DNA of 64,000 nucleotides, from contig JANFAH010000023.1 of NCBI GenBank assembly GCA_024663395.1, positions 620,001 to 684,000 of the forward strand, given 5' to 3'. The stretch comes from Pisolithus tinctorius. Its lineage: Eukaryota > Basidiomycota > Agaricomycetes > Boletales > Pisolithaceae. This document shows positions 46,018 to 59,109 of the stretch, one piece after another. Position numbers and translations under genes: made by a program. Position 1 is the first letter of the stretch. Every line of letters starts with the position of its first letter. The notes under the pieces were generated by a model that saw only the letters and a list, made by a program, of their open reading frames with translations, made no database searches and was not told where the DNA came from.

Positions 46018-48074
46018 ATGTTTGAATCATTCTCACTTGTTCATTTGACTGTCGCTGGTGTCTTTCTAGCACTCGGCTTTTTCAAGGTGACGCGATGGGC
46101 TTCATCCAGGAATTCTCCCCCTCTTCCTCCTGGTCCACCAGCTCGCTGGTTCTGGCAGAATCCTTTGCCACCTGCGGAGTACGTGCTGGCCACAACTGAT
46201 ATGACAGGGTTATAACAAAGTTTTTCCCGGGCAGTATCGCTCGTACCCTCGCAGATTGGGTGAATGACTATGGCCCCGTAATCAGTTTGCGGCGAGGCAG
46301 CCAGGTAACTATCATTGTCGGTCGCATGGACGTAAGTGTCATTATCAGTGCATGTGTGGATATCTCATCTGGATCTTGTATCATCTAGGCAGTTACTGAG
46401 ATCATGGAGAAGAATGGTGCTTCTACTGCGGATCGCCCTCACTCGATCGCCGCCCGCGAATTGCTTTCCAAGGGACTACGCATGGTACTCGAGCATAACA
46501 ATGAAAGACACCGTCGGCTGAGGAAAGCCATGAGTACTCACCTGCAGCCCAAATCTATATCCAAGTTCAGGCCTATGCAAATGCAAGACGCCAGGAGGTT
46601 CATTCTCGACGTCTTGAATGACCCAGGAAATCACCAAACACATACACTCCGGTAAGTAATCTTGCTTCCGGAAGGCGGTCTTTCCTGACCGCCGTTGCAC
46701 AGATATGGTGCCTCTGTCATTCTTCGTGTCACGTATGGAAAGTCAACCTCGACGTCTAATGATGATGCAGAGGTCATTGGCGTTCATACAGCTCTTGGAC
46801 GCTTCCAGCGACTCATGCGTCCGGGGGCATACCTTGTGGATCGTGTCCCGATTCTCAAGCACATGCCTTGGTACGGACGCGAAATAGAACAGTGGCACCG
46901 CTATGAGATTAAATTGTTCCGAGAACAGCTAGCACGAGTACAGAGGGAAATGGCAAGTACTACATCACATAATGCGACTTCAATTATCGAGTTGGCGTAC
47001 TTAACAGGAAACTACGGACTGTGGGCCTTCATTTGCGCGGACACTATTGGAGCACGAACTTGACAGCATGCCCAGAGATGAGATGGCGTATCTCGCGGGG
47101 TCGATGTACGGCGCTGGTTCAGAAACGGTAAAGGTCCTTTCATTGTACGCGAACGTGCACTTACCGCAACCGTCGTCCAGAGTGCGGTCGGTCTCATGAG
47201 TATGATTGTAGCCGCCGCTTGCCATCCTGATGCACAACTCCGTGTCCAAAATGAAATCGATGCAGTGGTCGGCAGAGACCAAGGTTGGTGATTCTAGCCA
47301 TATCTTACTACGCCGACCTGATCGTGTCACTATTTCTCTTTCCAGCGCCCAATTGGAACGATGCTGACTCACTTCCGCAGCTACAAGCATTTATTCTAGA
47401 AACGGCACGCTGGAGGCCGGTGATACCTCATGGTAAGTTCTTACTATCGTGGTGAAGGGCAGTATTATCTAACCCGGAAATTAGGCTTTGGCCATCGGGT
47501 CTCCAAGGACATTATCTGGGTGCGTTTCCAGAATTGTTGCATTGGATTCCGCATTAATTGCTGCGTACTCAGCGCGGGTATCTAATACCTGCCGGCGCTG
47601 TTATTTACGGATGTCTCTGGTTAGTATACAGGAAACGCAACTGCCATGAGGACGATGGCTTATTAAGGCTTAATAGGGCTATATCCCGAGACCCCGATGT
47701 ATTCCCTGAACCAGACAAGTTTAATCCTCAACGTTGGCTCGATCATAATGGTCGAATCCGAACTGACTTGAAGTTTTACGCCTATGGACAAGGCAGAAGG
47801 TGCGTTTCATTTCCTGATCTTCCCTTGGCATGCTGAGCTTTATGTCTTGATAAGGGTATGCCCTGGTATGTATCTCGCGAACGATTCACTTTTCATAACC
47901 ATGGCCTCCCTCCTTTGGTCCTTCCGCATTGTTGAGCGACCGGATGCTCCAATCGATGTCGATGCATACACCGACACGCTTATCTCCAGACCTTACCCGT
48001 GTAAGGTTGACTTCGTCCCTCGATTGGACGTAAACGTACTGAGAGCGATGATGGAGGCAGAGGTTGGCGAGTGA
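46018..48074 (+). CDS. cytochrome P450 monooxygenase
   Basis: Eleven exons with consistent phases give 501 residues. An N-terminal membrane anchor (VHLTVAGVFLALGFF) is followed by the Pro hinge PPLPPGPP. The oxygen-binding helix motif is AGSETS (residues about 293-298), ExxR is ETAR (350-353), the PERF-like motif is FNPQRW, and the heme loop is YGQGRRVCPG with Cys431. The heme loop has Tyr where Phe is usual. It should be an ER-bound oxidase using cytochrome P450 reductase; the substrate is unknown, and no biosynthetic partners lie nearby. The intron at 46953-47007 has a perfect GCAAGT donor, the best of three GC-AG introns in the window. No lesion is seen. Confidence 0.92.
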
Positions 48075-49164
48075 GGCAATGCAAGTGACTTGTAATTGAA
48101 GAGGCCGCATGGAACCTTGTTCTTGGCGCAATTAGATATATATATGTGAACGTAGCTCCCCTCGCAATACCGCGTAGAGTGCCACAGTTTTTTCCGACAC
48201 CTTTCGAAATGATTATTGTCTCGGGAATTACCATTAAAATTGTTCGAGTTGTTGTCCTTGAACTCTTACACTACAAAGTCAAGGTGAGATCTGAAGATCT
48301 GATCATGCAATAGCAAGACACCGAGCTTTACTGACAGCATCATACGCTCGAACAGGCTCAAGCTTCAAGCCGCTGCTGTGGGTGTGAGAGTGGATTACGG
48401 CGGAATTATATTGAGGGGGATGTAGCTGACCGCATGCACTGTACTTGATGCGGTGCTTCAGAGATCCGGTAAAGGCTCACTACTTTGAGAGTCTTCGCCA
48501 GATGAGTCAACGGGGTGCCAGTGAGAGGCGATGGAATCCTTGCGTCTGGTGACACTGAGTGCCGTGTTGGGTCTTAGCAAATTGTGACATACAGAGTAGT
48601 ACGGCATTATCTTTGAACAACTGCGAGGACTTCGTCCTCGTAACTGTCGGTATCCAACCCGACGCATCTCGCTTGACACATGGGATTTTGTGGTACTGCA
48701 CGGAATCAAGGATGCGGTCTAAAATGGGATTGGTCATAACGAGAAAAGGGATAAGGTCATTGAGGTTTGCCGAACCATAGACGGTAATTATCTTTGCCTC
48801 ACGTGAGTCCTCAAGGGCCAATACGCTAACGCAGAGTAGCACTGGTCCCCCATATCACCTTGTTTACAAGGACCATTGTATCTGGAAAACCTGTCAGCTT
48901 GTTTCGATGTCCGCGAGTATCCGATATTTATTTTTGGAATCCCGATCCACATCATTTTCTCCGCCCATGTATGCACTTACATGGTGAGGCTATGGCATTG
49001 AACTGCCATTGACAGCCCAGTATGTCCATTAATAAAAGCAGGATGAAACTTGGGCGCCGAGGAGGACCTTGTGACACATGTGAGCGCTCCTATCCCGTCA
49101 GGGGTACTCTCAGACCGGTGGAAAGATGGGAATTATCATCGGCGGCAACTGAGTAGTTAATGCA
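48075..49164. other. intergenic, no gene recognised
   Basis: Short frames on both strands without domains or a convincing exon chain. Confidence 0.45.
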
Positions 49165-50610
49165 ACATAAGAAGGCGGAGTGCACTCTACCCATTCATTT
49201 ATGCCAGGGTGCAAGCCGCATGTGCCGTCGTCGAGATTGACGAGATTTACTGTCCTCTCTTCCGACGGCATGGTGCCATTGTCAAATATATCTCAGTGAC
49301 AAACTGACCATGACAATGTGGCACACATAAGTCAGCTTCGGCGAGATGGCAAAGCCAAGTATTTATTCTCGTCCTAGTCCAGGTCTGGAAAGAGGTTTTG
49401 TCCGCCAGGCTGGTACCGGCCAGGGCAAGCCATCTGGTCTGGAGCAATGGTGTTGTTTATAACCATTCCAGCCACAACTGGTTCGTTATCTCGACTTGAT
49501 CTTGACTGCCGGACACTACTATCCTCGCACGCGGACTAGTACGCATCTGCTGAAGATTGAACAGCATCACGCTTTGCAAGCCACTCTAATGTGGCGATGA
49601 CGCACAGGACTTTTCCGGAGCGATGAACTTAGCATATGAACCAGTGTGAAGTCCTCACCTAGGCACGGGCTTCGTAGCTCCGCAATGTTCAATGGGTTTG
49701 TAGGCGCCAGCCTGCACTGCCTGTTCGGATGTCTGTAATCCATTACAAATCCTCCCTGGACAATTTTATGGCGTTGCATCTACGCACTTTGCACAACTGT
49801 TCCACGCTACACTGCCCACACGAGTACGCGAGTTCCTGTAATACCCTATAGATGACTCAAAAAGTACCAAAAGCCCTCCGGGCCCCTCTGAGCGCAACAA
49901 GCCCGAAGAAGTGCACCTGTAAACATTATCATTATTGACATACTCTAACGGGAAGACTGAAGATGGATATTCGATAGGCACTTACCAGTCTCCCATCGAT
50001 AGGTCCATCAATTGCCTCGTCAAGAGATACCAACGTTCGTCAGCCGTGCCAGTTAACTGCAAATTTCGGAAAGTTGTGTAATGCGAGAGTCGCTGTCAGA
50101 TCGTTTTGATCGTGTGTTGCAACATTAAAAAGGAAGCAGCGTTGGTGTTGAGTGGGCTTTAATCTCCCCCGCAGACCAAAGACTCCACAGAAGACAACCA
50201 TTCCCTCCCGACTGTGAGCAGACTTCGTCAGCGTACGGGATGCAAAAACCATAATAAGAAGGTACTTCGGCTACTGAGAAAGGTTATCACAGGCACCTGT
50301 CTTCCAAGTCGTCTTTAGTGGAGCACTCGAGAAGCCAAAAAAAAAGGTGGCCAGTTTGTCATGTGAATCCGCGTCGGGGAGGACAACGGCACTGTATGCG
50401 CAGAAAAACTCCCAGGCTCGAAATATAAATCTCGAGGCTGCTCATTAAGTCAACCAGGCTGACAAGCGATGTGGTGTCTTGACACATCCTCATCGTATTT
50501 CTGAGGGAATTTTCTTTAGGATCGTACCTGCTCTTGCTTCGTCCATCCTTCGGGACACCATCTTTATACACACATTGCGCGGAAACATGCCAGTTATTAC
50601 GCTGTGGAGT
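49165..50610. repeat. segmental duplication, copy A
   Basis: Direct-orientation homologue of 52180-53275, diverged by many substitutions and indels. Shared blocks include CAAGCNGCATGTGCCGTCGTC, TATAACCATTCC, CTCGACTTGATCTTG, GACGCACAGGACTTTTC, AGTCCTCACCTAGGCA, GGGCTTTAATCTC and AAGTCGTCTTT. A minus-strand peptide around SAQCVYKDGV is present in both copies, but frames then diverge through indels. It could be an old mobile element or a dead gene pair; no terminal repeats or known domains were seen. Confidence 0.75.
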
Positions 50611-52179
50611 GCACGACCACCATATGCCATGGGCGCATGCATGACAGTTAAGACTCAACAGCTGGGCCAGACATCGTAGCGTTCCCGTTGCCGGTCAAAA
50701 TGGCCTGAGGGTTACATATGCCGGTTCTGAAGTCGTGGCAAAGGCATAATTGAGAGTTGAGTCGAGTCGATGATTTCCCCGAAAGCACCATCGTCACAAT
50801 GAAAAATAATAGTGTGGATGTTCCACATGGAGTCAGCTCCGCGCTGCACATACAACTACAAACAACCCCAAGAAAGCAAATTGAATGCGAGAAGCAACAA
50901 CATGGTGAGAGCTTACGGACACGACAGGGGCAAGTAACTTTCCACATCTCCATACAAGAGCATGAGATCATGATTTCTCTGCGTTTGATTGAAAAATGGG
51001 ACGCGTATGGTTTTTTTTGGGGGGATGGTGAGTCGGTTGATGAATGAGGCCAATTCTAATCTTCAGTGGCTGTAGCGGGTGCAATTGCAAGGCACACCAG
51101 CTCTGGTGCTGCATGGAATTCGTTTCTGTCCCACTCATCGCACGCGCCGCCAGCACTGTCTTTGACTAATCAACTGAGCTTTTGCTGGTACGCACCGACA
51201 ACCCAATATAAATTCTGAAGTTGTATACCACTGAATCATGTAGCTCGTCTGCCTGGTATATTTTTCACCCAGGAACAGAGCGTGCATGTCGCTGTTTACG
51301 TTGTGCCCTCACGTTTTCCAGCGGCTGTTTGGCAAAATAAGCATCTACTTTGCTCCGCCGTTGAGCACGGTGGCCCCGATGAGCTGGATAGCTGAGGATT
51401 ATGGGATTGCAATTAACGTCGTTACCGTATAGTTGTTGAGCCCCACAGTCCGACCTAAGGGCCCCGCCCCACAGGGCTTGGCTCGGCTTTGAAGCCAGGC
51501 CTGGCAAGTTACTATCCAGACGTTTGGGAAGCATTCACACCACTCGAGACTAGCGTTTCTGTTCGTTGTTCGTTGGCGTGGTATGTTCGATAAGGTTGGC
51601 CGGTAACCATTACCCCTAATTAGCCTTCTAAATTCGTAAAGATGCCATCTACCTGTCCCAACCTCATTCCCAATCGAATCACGATGTTTCTCTCAAACCT
51701 CCACCCTCCATCCGCGATTCTTTCGCTACATCCAATGAGCAAGTTTTTTCGCCTCCGCGTTGAGTCCTACTGACATTGAGTCCTCGAATCTCGTTTCCAA
51801 CGCACAATTCAATCCGCTCGTGGATGCATTGACTGACGAGGGCGCTCCGCTGACTTATACAGCGCTGCTCGGTGTCAGCTGGGTATTACTTGGACAACTC
51901 GTGATTTTCGGTAATATACATACTCAGTAACCGAAAGCGACCTTCTACAAGCCGAACTGTGACATGTTAGGTTTCGCATGAAGCAGCATAAAGGAGCGAA
52001 TTAGATACCATACGTTAGCGAGATCATCTACGCTAAAGAACTACAGAGTCAACCTCATTGCAAAGGCAAGTACAGACGCTGGAAGGACGAGGGGTGCGTG
52101 TGAGTGTGAGTAGCTGTAAATTTAGTCCCGATCTTGCGCTGGTCTCTTGGTCGATACTTGATGCCACGGCTTGAGGGCA
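50611..52179. other. spacer between duplicated blocks, no gene recognised
   Basis: A plus-strand frame (50757-51047, 96 codons) and a few short minus-strand frames have no family features. Confidence 0.4.
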
Positions 52180-53275
52180 GAGTGTACTCTACCTGTCCAT
52201 TTGTGCTAGAGTGCAAGCTGCATGTGCCGTCGTCACGATCGATGAGATTTGTTGTCCGTGCTCTCTTCCGGCGGCACGGCACTATTGTTAATCATATCCT
52301 ACAGTGACAAACTGACAATGCGACGCACATAGATCAGCTCCAGCGAGATGGCAAAGCAAAGTATGTATTCCCGTCCTAGTCCAGGTCTGGGAAGAGGTTT
52401 CGTCCGCTGCGTTGATACTGGCCAGGGCCAGTCATCTGGTCTGGAACTTGTTTATAACCATTCCGGCCACACTTGGTTCGTCATCTCGACTTGATCTTGG
52501 CCGCCAGACACTACTAGCCTCACACACAGACTAGTATGCATTTGCTGAAGATTGACCAGCGTTGTGCTTTGCAAGTGATGCTAATGTGGTAATGACGCAC
52601 AGGACTTTTCTGGAGTCACGAACTTAGCAGATAAATTAGTATGGAGTCCTCACCTAGGCATAGGCCCCATACCTCCGCAACGTCCAACGTATTTGCAGGC
52701 GGCTGCCTGTACTGCCTAGTATAAGCACCAAAAACCCTCCGGGTGCCTCTGAGCGCAACCAGCCCAAAGAAGTGCATGTGCGAACATTCAAGACACACTT
52801 TGACGGGAAGACTGAAGACGGGTATTCAATAGGCCAGCCGTACCAGTTGATTGTAAATTTCGGCAAGTTGTGTAAATTGTTATGATCGCGTGTTGCAACA
52901 CTGCAAAAAGCAAAGTGTTGATGTTGAGTGGGCTTTAATCTCTCCTGCAGACCAAAGACTCAACAGAAGACAATCATTTCCTCTTGACCATGGGGCAGCT
53001 TCGTCCTCATACGGGACCCAAGGACCATGATATAAACGAACTTCGGCACTGCGGAAGCCCATCACAGGTACCTGTCTCCCAAGTCGTCTTTGGTGGAGTG
53101 CCCGGGAAGCCAAAGAAATATAAAACTCGAGGTTGTTCTTCCAGACCGGCAGGACCAGCGGGCAATGTGGTGCCCTGACGCATCCTCGTCATAATTTTTT
53201 TCGGGCTCGTATTCGCTTTTGCTTTGTCCACACATCAGGACACCATCTTGATACACACATTGTGCGGAAGCAGCG
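52180..53275. repeat. segmental duplication, copy B
   Basis: Second copy of the block at 49165-50610, about 3 kb downstream and shorter through deletions. The related minus-strand peptide here is SAQCVYQDGV. Confidence 0.75.
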
Positions 53276-53688
53276 GGCAAGCAACCTTCCATACTTCGTA
53301 GGCACCCGGGTACTGGAGAAAGTACCCATTTTCCTAAGCTTCCGAAGACCGAGTTCACCTACCAAGAGTTGGGAGCGGATTTCACCTTTCGCTGTCAACC
53401 AAACAACCTGCCCCTTTGACAGATCAGCACAAGGTTTTGACAAGCTCCATTTTTCGGAGTAGGCCCAGGAAAACGTGCATGCATCGGCCCTGGAACGCGG
53501 GAATCTCGGACGTCTGTAAGGCTCTAACTTTTTGCAACGGTGCGCCAGAAAACGCAGCACAGACCGCAGCCTTCAGAAGAAAGGATAGTAGGATAGTATA
53601 AATTATGTAGATATAGTACATACAGGAGTGAAAGTACAGAGAGAGAACCCAATCAGCCATGTCCGACAAAAGGCAAGGAACCGTAGTA

Positions 53689-54765
53689 TTATGCGTACTG
53701 CGATGAACATTAGATCGGTGAAGTTGAGGAAATCAGTCAAGGACTTACTCTCGTAAACGTGCCCATCGTAGTGAATGTTTCCTTCTTGGGTTTATCGAAT
53801 TTGGAACGATAAAGCGACTTCACTGCATCGCTCATACCAGCTTTTCGCTTAGCCTCCTCTGCGAGGAGCGAGCTAGCAAGTGCCTTGGATCCAGCAGCAA
53901 CGGCAGGGTTGATGACAAGTGCTGGTGAGGGCGAGTGACTATTATTTGTGGACTCTTTCATTTTCTTGGCGACGGCCGACTTGTCTTCGACAGCACCTTC
54001 GGCATTGGCCTTGCGCTTCTTAGATTTCGACTTTACAGGTTCCCGAGAACGCCGGAGTTCCATCACGGTCTGCATGCGCTCCTCCTCTTCTTTGGAAGGA
54101 TTGACAGTGATAACGTCCGTGGTCCTTGAGAACTTGGTAGCGCACTGCGGACAGACGTCGAGTTGCTCGTTGACGACCCTAGAGTCCTCGTCGTTGGATA
54201 GAGATTTCGAGGTTGGAGTGGATCCAATGACCGTCCTAAGACCGGATTGGGAGAACACGCACCCACAGGTGTGGATGTATACAAAAGGGTAGGCACCATT
54301 CATCTCTTTCAGATTAAGTGGGCAGACAAATTTAGCGACATCAGAACCTGGGGATGGTGGAGGAGATCTCGGAGTTAGTTTCAACGTTTTCACATCCTGT
54401 CGTCATTTCATTAGCACACGAGCTGTGGAGCGCGTAGAGCACGCTAGACTGCGCACCTTTAGCGAGCGGATATGTCCGCATATCTCTTCTCCGTCTCCAT
54501 AGGCCGACTTGTCCAGTAGGTACTCGATAAGGGCGTCTTTGTTATAGAGTTTCCCAAGAGCACAAGAGACGACTGGCTCCTGAAGAGCCCGCTGTATAGG
54601 GTTCTGTCAGCATACTGCAGCGATAGAAGACCGAAAACGAACCTTTGAAAGGGCGCAGAAGAACCAAAGCGCGCGAATCTGATTCGCCTTGTCGGCTTGT
54701 TCGGCCTTTGGCTTGTTCTTCACAAGGTCGCGCCTGTCAGGGATGCTGCCTCCATCATTACCCAT
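53689..54765 (-). CDS. RTF2: replication termination factor 2
   Basis: Four exons (54643-54765, 54457-54591, 53749-54396, 53689-53697) encode 304 residues. The N-terminus MGNDGGSIPDRRDLV is typical of Rtf2. A RING-like zinc region follows: RALQEPVVSCALGKLYN, then CPLNLKEM, HTCGCVFS and CPQC. The C-terminal half is Lys/Ser-rich and disordered. It ends in GTFTRYA, where the last two codons come from a 9-nt terminal exon after the GTAAGT donor at 53748. Rtf2 stabilises forks stalled at replication barriers in fission yeast and is a proteasome-regulated fork factor in animals. It is divergent from PSD1, with 424 bp between start codons. Confidence 0.92.
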
Positions 54766-55189
54766 GGTGGTGTGTCCAGACAAAGAAACGTCGCCTCGCG
54801 GATTCGCAGATTGTGGAGGCAGCTGACTAATGCGATTTCCAAAAAAGGGTATTTCCAGTGCATTTAACGCGGCACATCGTCCGCAGGTCCTATATATAAG
54901 CTACAGGATTAGGGACGGCTTGACAAGGGAATGGTTGATTAGGTTTACAGGAGATAAGCAACGCCCGGTCGACTGGCCAGGTCGTGTGATCACGAAATGG
55001 CGTGCTGCTTTGTTTGTCCTTGTTGTTTCTGGAGGCCCTTGCCTTTTTGGGATGTGGCGACTGGCTATTAATCGGCCGAGCCAGTGACCTCAGCAGGACT
55101 CCCGTCTGAAACTGTAACTGTATTTCAGCTGCGCGGAATCTCGCTGTACGGTTCAGTTGCTACGAATTTTCATGTCAACGTCTTCCTAA

Positions 55190-57174
55190 ATGTTCTACAA
55201 GGCCATTGTCAAAGGGAAGAGGCCCTTGCAGGCTGCCTCGCATGTCATCCAATCTACAACTAGTGCCGCAGCCAATACTTCTTCCGCAATCTTCTCCAGG
55301 GTGTTCGTAAAACGCAGGATCAGTCTATCTGGCACAGTACGGTCCATCAAGGGCAGCGCATTCCGAAGGTCACTTGTTACTTCTACCAGAAATGCGATCC
55401 CCCCCGAGTCGTCACAACAGGTCCCCGGCACATCCGCTGCTCCCATCTACAGTACGTCATTGAGGGCGCTCGCGTGTCTTGTTCTAATACTCGATTTTCA
55501 TTAGAACAATTCGTATCAGCATGGACTCGGACACCCACAAAATGGTACCCCCTACCCTTGGCGGTCGGTGCTCTTCTACTCGTCATGATCCAGTATCGCA
55601 AGAAAGTGGCACGTGCAGAGAGAGAGGTCGATGTAGACGAAGACGGTCACGAGGTTATTAGACTTAGAGGCCCTTGGCAGGTTCGCAACTCTTTCTTCTA
55701 AATGCTTATGCCCGTTCTCATCAAACGTTACTTAGGTTCACGTATTGGGTGCACTACCGCTCCGCAACATGTCTCGAGTATGGGGTTACCTGAATTCTTT
55801 CGAACTGCCCATTTGGGTTCGCCCTTACGGTTTTCGGTTATACGCTTATATGTTTGGTTGTAACTTGGATGAAATTGAGCCCGACGACCTCACCCAGTAC
55901 GCCAGTCTAGGGGACTTTTTCTATCGCAAGCTCAAACCTGGCGCTCGTCCGGTAGATAACTCGGTATTAGTAAGTGTACCACCATCCTACACTCGTATCA
56001 CCCTTGAAATATCGTTATCAACCTCATCTCCAGGTTAGTCCCGCGGACGGAACAGTTCTCCATCTCGGCGAAATAGATGGTCTGCGCGTGGAACAGGTGA
56101 AGGGAATGACATATTCCCTTGATGCACTTCTTGGCGTAGAAAAATCCAGCCCTGGCAGTCCCGTTTCTCCAATGTCAACAATCGTCGAATTCCCCCGTCG
56201 TGACATGTCCGTCGTAGACGAACGCGAATTCGCCAACGTCAATGGAATAGATTACAGCCTAGATGAGCTCTTGGGTTCTTCATCTGCAAACTCCTCCGGC
56301 TCGACGACTCCAACTCTAAACGATTCCAGTGCAGATTCCGACAACGAGACAATCACCCCCCGAAAACATGGTACTCAGATTGATGCATCTGTTACGCAAG
56401 AAGGCACTCTGCAGGAGACCCTTGCGCACGATGCTTCTGTCGCGCGTGAATTGGGTGTGCGTCCGTTCCTCATGGAACGCAGGCGTAGCGCGTCCGGCAC
56501 TGCCGTCAAACCAGGCAATGCTCTCTACTTTACGGTGATCTACCTTGCCCCCGGTGACTACCATCGTTTCCACAGTCCAACAGCTTGGGTCGTAGAAAAG
56601 CGCAGGCACTTTGTTGGTATGTGCATAGCATCCATCATATCAGTTCCGCGATGAACAACAGTTGTCAGGTGAACTGTTCTCCGTCTCGCCGTACATGGCC
56701 AAGCGGTTGCAGAACCTCTTCGTACTCAATGAGAGGGTTACTTTACTCGGTAGATGGCGATATGGTTTTTTCAGCATGATACCCGTTGGTGCAACTAATG
56801 TCGGCAGCATCAAGATTAATTTCGATACTGTACGAAGGATTTTCTTTCTCACTCAAATTGGCTTCGTTGATCACTTCTTGCAGGCACTGCGTACGAACGT
56901 CCGTGGCCGACCACCGCCACCAGGCACATATAACGAAGCCGTGTATTCGGCGGCATCCCTATTACTGAACGGTCAACCTCTGACCGCTGCCCAAGAAATG
57001 GGAGGCTTCTGCCTCGGCAGTACGATCGTTCTCGTGTTCGAGGCACCCAAGACGTTCGAGTTCGCCGTCAAGCCTGGGCAGCAAGTCAAAGTCGGGAACC
57101 GGCTGGGCGATGTCCCTGGAGCAGTTACCACGGTTGGGAAGGAAACGATACCATTGAAAGAGAAGACAGAGTGA
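55190..57174 (+). CDS. PSD1: phosphatidylserine decarboxylase proenzyme, mitochondrial
   Basis: Six exons (55190-55451, 55505-55680, 55736-55969, 56034-56616, 56669-56829, 56884-57174) give 568 residues. The N-terminus is rich in Arg, Ser and Ala without acidic residues, as in a mitochondrial presequence. A single membrane segment follows near residue 105 (LAVGALLLVMI). The autocatalytic cleavage motif is LGST with Ser518, which becomes the pyruvoyl group of the alpha subunit. The enzyme makes phosphatidylethanolamine in the inner membrane. An acidic, Ser-rich insert in exon 4 splits the catalytic domain and contains two similar peptides, TYSLDALLG and DYSLDELLG. Confidence 0.94.
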
Positions 57175-57867
57175 GCAGCTCTGCTTGTGCGACGATAATG
57201 ACGCGTCGCAGTGACTGGTGGAATTTTGCTCCACTTCGTATATATAGGCTTTCATCGCGCAGATTGTCGCATTCGTACCCGCATGCATGCAATACCAATA
57301 TTATCAATCTCGAACGTTACGTATTCCGCTATCACCCAGTCGGATGGATGCTGGGTATGGGTGTTGTTTTATATATCCAGTATAAAGATGCGATAAAGCG
57401 ATGAAGTTGATGGTCGTTATCAGTTGCGAGAACCGTTGTCTGGTCCCGCGCTTCCAAAGTACAAACGCCAGTGCCGTGCGAGATGGGCAGTCACCTCCCG
57501 AATTAGCTGGTTGTATTCGGCCCCGCACTCTGTGAAGGCACCTTCCCCGAAGTGGCGTGGAATGAAATTAAACCGTTGCGCACCAATAGACTTGTCCTAT
57601 CATCCCTGTGCGGCGGTCAGTCTAGCAAGACTATCTAGGACTCCGTTGGGGTGGTCGCGTTGACCGTAATAACTCTGTGAGCGAGACCTTCGCACTACCT
57701 CTGTCTTCATACTGGTCATGAGATAGGCTCAGTGAGTCTCAGTTACGTGATGATATGGTTGTTGCAGAGACACGGAAGAATCCGTAAATTGGCTTGTCGG
57801 TAGCAGTCCGTTCTGGGGTCTGGTTGTCGTAATTGGGGTGCAAGCAAGCCCCTGCAAGTCCCCCGTG
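57175..57867. other. intergenic, no gene seen
   Basis: Downstream region of PSD1. CpG frequency is normal up to about 57868 and then collapses. Confidence 0.5.
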
Positions 57868-59109
57868 TGGCCATGGTTAGTAATTTATCACCTCAGGCAG
57901 CAGTTTTTTGGAGGGATGGTGGTCTGTTAGATATATATTTTGTGACAGCAACAATGTATCTAACAGACCCTACCTCCAGCAGTGGTTCCCAGATGTATCT
58001 AATTATAGTTATGCTTCTTGAAGTGATCCACCCCTCCCCTGCCAAATCTGGATATGTCTTCTGCAACATAAGTGAAATAGGGTAATTTACCCCTATTCCC
58101 TGTGTTTCTGATGGACAGTGCTACTGATTATCCCTCTGTTGACCCTCACTCAACCATCTTGAGAGCCTCTCACCAACCTCCATAGATACAGATTTATCAT
58201 TCCAATATGGCATCCCATGGCTTCTGAGTGATTGCATAATCAATATGTGGCAACTTGTTACAGACATTCAGTGACTCAACCATCTTGGGAGCCTCTCAAG
58301 AGCCTCACCCAACCATCTCAAGAGCCTCTCAGCAACCTCTGAAGATATATTTTTATCATAGTAACATAGTAACCTGTGCATCTGAATGATTATGTAATCG
58401 AGAAGTGTCATTGTTAATGAATCTGAGATCTGTGGGCCCTGAGATCTCAGATCTGACCTGCACTTCTTTGTGATTATGTAATCAAAAAAGCGGACTGAAT
58501 ACCCTGCTCTCCCCTGGCTTTTTCTGCTTCACCACACACTCTCCCTGCCTTGTGAGATGTTCTACTGAGTTCCAATGGAATGTTTGTATGTTATTTCATA
58601 GATACACATGCAATTTTGATCCAGTTAAGTGCCCTGGAAGGATGCCAAAATAAATAGGGGTAAAATGCGAACTCTGTCCGCATTTTTGCAATTCTTGACA
58701 TATGAACATGTGGATTGTGTCCCCAGGCAGCCTTAACATACATCTACAATGTATCAAAATCCCAAGGCATCAGCACCAGCCCTTGCAGAGATATAATTAG
58801 TTCTCCTCCTCCACACTGTATGGGGTGCAGGCTAGTATACTTGTCATTTCTGGATTTCCTAATGCATTGGGACTATGGAGGGTATACAGTACAATGTCTA
58901 ATTAGAAGGGCTTGGGTAGTTTAGTTGAAGGATGAGGTGTCAGGCCGCTTTTTTTGGTTTTTTCTGATATGGTCATCACAGGACTCCTGTATGGATAACT
59001 TGTGATGTAATACCTTGGAATGACTCTTCTCCAGTAGGTCTACAATTATCCAGAATTCCAAGTCCATCCATTCAGGATTGGAGGAGCAGGAAAGAAAATG
59101 AGTTCTGAA

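Noticed and set aside
30650..48074. Methyltransferase, GH55 and P450 as a secondary-metabolite cluster
   Set aside because: They are separated by GCN2 and PMI40, and no backbone synthase, transporter or pathway regulator is present.
57921..57969. 13-bp inverted repeat GGTCTGTTAGATA as a terminal repeat of the dead element
   Set aside because: Both arms lie within 50 bp of each other at the same end, so it is a local hairpin and not element termini.
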